Of a stretch of 62,000 nt of DNA, positions 59,325 to 62,000 are shown in pieces. The notes under the pieces are model-generated. The model made no database searches, was not told the DNA's origin, and saw only the letters and a program-made list of their open reading frames with translations. The position numbers and the translations under genes were made by a program. Source of the stretch: Cristatella mucedo (lineage: Eukaryota; Bryozoa; Phylactolaemata; Cristatellidae); the NCBI GenBank assembly GCA_009760855.2, contig WPIO01000067.1, positions 1,937,501 through 1,999,500 on the forward strand. The letters are read 5' to 3'. Every line of letters begins with the position of its first letter. Position 1 is the stretch's first letter.

Positions 59325-59580
59325 GACATTATAATTTATTATAATATTATAATAATTATATTATAATAATATTAATTTACAATATTATAATTTGTTATGA
59401 TTTATTTATTTATTATAATTTAATATAATTATAATTATATATACATATTTATACTATATATATATATATGTCAGCATATATATATATATATATACATCAT
59501 ATATACTATATATATGCTAGCATATATATACTATATATATGCTAGCATATATATATATATATATATATATACTAGATATA
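59325..59580. repeat. AT-rich palindromic repeat cluster
   Basis: (ATT)/(TAATA) part to 59,450, then repeated TATATATATGCTAGCATATA palindromes (about 59,505-59,555) and a related TGTCAGCATATATA. Each can fold back on itself. Confidence 0.9.
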
Positions 59581-59749
59581 GGCTAGGCTGAAAGCCAATC
59601 GAATAGTCGCAATGATCCTGAGATTCTATTTTTGGTTCTCAAGCTCCTTTCTCTAAAATTCACTGTTACTCAAAATTTTGAGGGATACTATTCTAGGAAA
59701 ACTAATACTGCATCAAGTCTAGTAAGAGTAAAATCCTATTCAGTGCTGA

Positions 59750-60960
59750 TATTCGCTGGCTGTACCAGACCCCCCTGTGGCGACAGAATTCCTTATTGAA
59801 CTCCTCTCCTTCTTTCTGTATCATCGCGACAGGACTTCTCTCCCTCGGTGCCTTTCATCACATCAATCAAATCTGAGTTCAAGCGTGAAAATAGTGACCT
59901 CATTCTGAAATTCATCTCCCAGTCAAAGATTAATAGAGCTCTCCATCTCCCGTATTCCCATAGGCCTACAAATACATACTACCTATGAACAGATCCGCTA
60001 CTTTCATGCATAAATAGCTTAATAAATATGTCCACAATCTCTGGTCTCGTATATTCACCTTTCGAAACGGCTGTAGTTAGGCCACTAAATAAGAAAGCAA
60101 CATAAGACCAAGAGAATTTGAGCAACCTAGGCCTAGTCTCTCTTGTGCCGTTCCTGTCAAAGACACTTAAACGAGTTGTGGCTGACCATCTCAACTCTTA
60201 AAGTGATAATTAAAGCCTAGCAATTAAGGTCTAGTCTGGTTTTCGAGCTAATCACTCAACAGTCAGCAGTTTTATGGTTGTTTATAGACCTTGGTAGGAA
60301 TCATGATTTAGGTAAAGTCTTTCTCTGCTTGTTTTGTTCTATCTTTCTGCAGCGTTTGATACTATTGATCCCCAAATTCTTCATCTAGTCCTATCATGCA
60401 TGCTGTCCTTGTGAATGTAACCCTAACGATTGTTATCACTGAGCTTGCTACCACTAACCATTCGATCGTGCTTTCTTTGCAAAACATGTAAAGTGCCTAG
60501 ATATAGATTAAGTTCCCTGAGGGCGCTATATCTAATTTTTATTATTATTGATATCTAGCCTGGGCATGACTGCCACCGATCTACAACGGTTTATGTGCCT
60601 ATAGAAGTGAGATCATCCAGTGCAGGCATGTAAACGGCAATGATTATCCAAGGAAGCGCTACAGTAAAGGTACCACATAACTCTCTGCTTGGCCCAATTT
60701 TTTGAAAAATTTATACTCTTCATCTTGCCATTGTGATGGCCAAGCGCAATCTAGGTTTTCATTTCTGTACAAAAGAATGCAAGATGACCAGCAGCTGTAC
60801 CTATGGTTTGATTCATCCCAGCTCTCAAGTTCGTCCAAATTCTCTCAACTCCTCTGCTGCATGCATTGCTGTCATCTGCACATGGATTACAGCAACCTTT
60901 TCCAAATGAACGACGATAAAATAAGATATTAGTTACGGGCAAACCTAGAGACTTATAAAT
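59750..60960 (+). pseudogene. CR1/L2 LINE: linker and RT domain, decayed
   Basis: Successive frames read NMSTISGLVYSPFETAVVRP (about 60,030), NLGLVSLVPFLSKTLKRVVA (about 60,125), DTIDPQILHL (60,359), SLGMTATDLQRF (about 60,560), RxLGFHFCTKE-like RT core (about 60,750) and MNDDKI (60,907). The order is that of a CR1/L2 RT. It is interrupted by a LINE tail at about 60,395-60,548. Numerous stops. Confidence 0.75.
60395..60548 (+). mobile_element. CR1/L2 LINE tail nested inside an RT domain
   Basis: GCTTGCTACCACTAACCATT, AAGTGCCTAGATATAGATTA, AGTTCCCTGAGGGCGCTATA and TTTTTATTATTATTG lie between the DTIDPQILHL motif and the SLGMTATDLQ motif of the host LINE. Same strand, younger than its host. 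Confidence 0.8.
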
Positions 60961-61309
60961 TAAAAAAAGTGCTTGAAGTCGACTCTTAGAGTTTATCTTA
61001 TGCAGCATCAGCAAGAATGCACGAGGTATATTTTTATAAAGTGACTTCTCAGTATGCGATGACGGATAGGAAGCATGTTGAAAATTCACTTTAAATGACC
61101 TAAATTAGGAACTCTAGCGGTCACATTTGGATTTCCACGTCCAGGATGTATAGCAACAGACTACCTGGTGCCGGCTACAGACTCATATTTCATCTTATCC
61201 TGGGTGTAGACCGTTTAAAATCGAATGAACAATGCTTTATTAATATTACGATTTATAATCTTATCATTGCCGTAAAGCAGTATCACTTTGGAATTCAGGT
61301 GAATAGAGG

Positions 61310-62000
61310 TAATAATAATAGCAATAGTAATGATAGTTTATTAGCACCCTCGGAGAACTTAATCTCTCTCTCTCTAGGCACTTTACAGATGCTGTAAAGA
61401 AAAGATGACTAATGATTTGGGTAGCATTCGCACTGTCATTAAGCATTACATTGTTAGATCTGACATACACTGGGCCAGCATGCTAACATGGTTAGTGGTA
61501 GCATGCACAGCATGTCAGCATGCCCAAGCACATAAAGTGCGTATAACAAGAACCCATTAAAAGCTGTAATAAACAGGTGTGCTTTAGGCTTCTTTTAACT
61601 GTCATCATATTAGGGGATGTCGTTAAGTCATTTGGGAGTGAGTTCCATGCTTTTGGAGCATATGCGTTAAAGGCACGGTCTCCGTCGGTTCGTACGAGGT
61701 ATAGCTAAGCGATTGTAGTCAGAGCAACGTGTTCTACGATCCTAGGCTGGTTGGGGAGAAGTTGTGATAGGTTTACTGTAGCCAGCCACAGAATTAATGG
61801 ACCTAAAAGTACATGACAGAAATGTGAAGTAAATACGCTGCTTAATTAGTAGTCAGCGCAGGTCGACGAGAAGTGGTGAGATAAGGCGATTGCAAAAACA
61901 CTCACGGCAGACAGGCTCAGCTGCAGAGTTGTGCACCGACTGTAAATGCCTGATTTCATATGCTGGTAGAATTGCTAGCAGTAAGGTACAGAGGTCGAGA
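61310..62000 (-). pseudogene. CR1/L2 LINE 3' third, running off the right edge
   Basis: Minus strand: SVHNSAAEPVCRECF and QRIYFTFLSCTFRSINSVAG (61,780-61,930), GDRAFNAYAPKAWNSLPNDL (about 61,625-61,690), then UTR and hairpin tail with (ATT)n at 61,310-61,390. A (CTCT) expansion sits inside the hairpin (61,362-61,376). The 5' part lies beyond the window. Confidence 0.8.

Larger units (their letters stand above)
50000..62000. other. Right flank: intergenic or 5' distal, repeat-dominated
   Basis: 50-52.2 kb SINEs and LINE tails; 52.2-53.9 kb GC-richer without a readable gene, apart from the tentative plus exon; 54.2-62 kb successive LINE fragments and AT repeats. 55.1-56.0 and 57.5-58.9 kb have no recognised feature; 58,587-58,772 is open and its end (LTIVDHHSAY) faintly resembles a LINE endonuclease, not enough to call. 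Confidence 0.5.

Overview
The window looks like nuclear DNA of an invertebrate animal, but I cannot name the species. Reasons: spliceosomal GT-AG exon-intron structure with introns up to several kb; degenerate CR1/L2-type LINEs; a dead Tc1/mariner transposase; tRNA-derived SINEs; and very long (CA)n, (GA)n and (AT)n microsatellites. There is no operon-like gene packing. Nearly all longer open frames are simple repeats or LINE remnants.

The main gene is a minus-strand gene of many small exons. A start exon lies at 49,579-49,836, inside a CpG-rich promoter zone (about 48,940-50,000, with a CRE at 49,992). I traced 17 further exons down to 6,904, and perhaps two more down to 143. Most have clear splice sites. 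All 18 join in one open frame (1,545 nt, 515 codons) with matching intron phases. Several are micro-exons of 10, 21, 26, 27, 29 or 35 nt. The protein starts with a disordered Ser/Pro/Gly/Arg segment, followed by a helical part, a disordered Ser/Pro/Arg and acidic linker, an EF-hand-like calcium-binding loop (exon 10,184-10,339) and a helical tail. I do not recognise the family. The 3' end lies beyond position 1.

The introns and the right flank (50-62 kb) are a repeat graveyard. One CR1/L2 LINE family dominates. Its 3' end is a short hairpin followed by (TTA)n. Copies retain RT motifs (YADD at 22.4 kb, LDLLAKLDTIDH at 20.2 kb) and ORF2 C-termini. Several are nested: a tail inside an RT domain at 60.4 kb, and an opposite-strand tail plus a SINE inside another copy at 39.4-40.9 kb. 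Two tRNA-derived SINE families are present. SINE-A has about 11 copies. SINE-B has 8 copies and ends in a version of the LINE hairpin tail, which points to a LINE-SINE partnership. SINE-B occurs twice as head-to-head inverted pairs.

Tandem repeats include a 19-bp minisatellite with 17 full units at 12.35 kb, a poly-G higher-order repeat at 37.3 kb, a 15-bp repeat at 8.9 kb, and AT-rich palindromes at 59.4 kb. I found no intact tRNA, rRNA, CRISPR array or active mobile element. A second, plus-strand transcription unit right of 49 kb is possible (TATA box at 48,986, exon-like segment at 53,715) but weakly supported.
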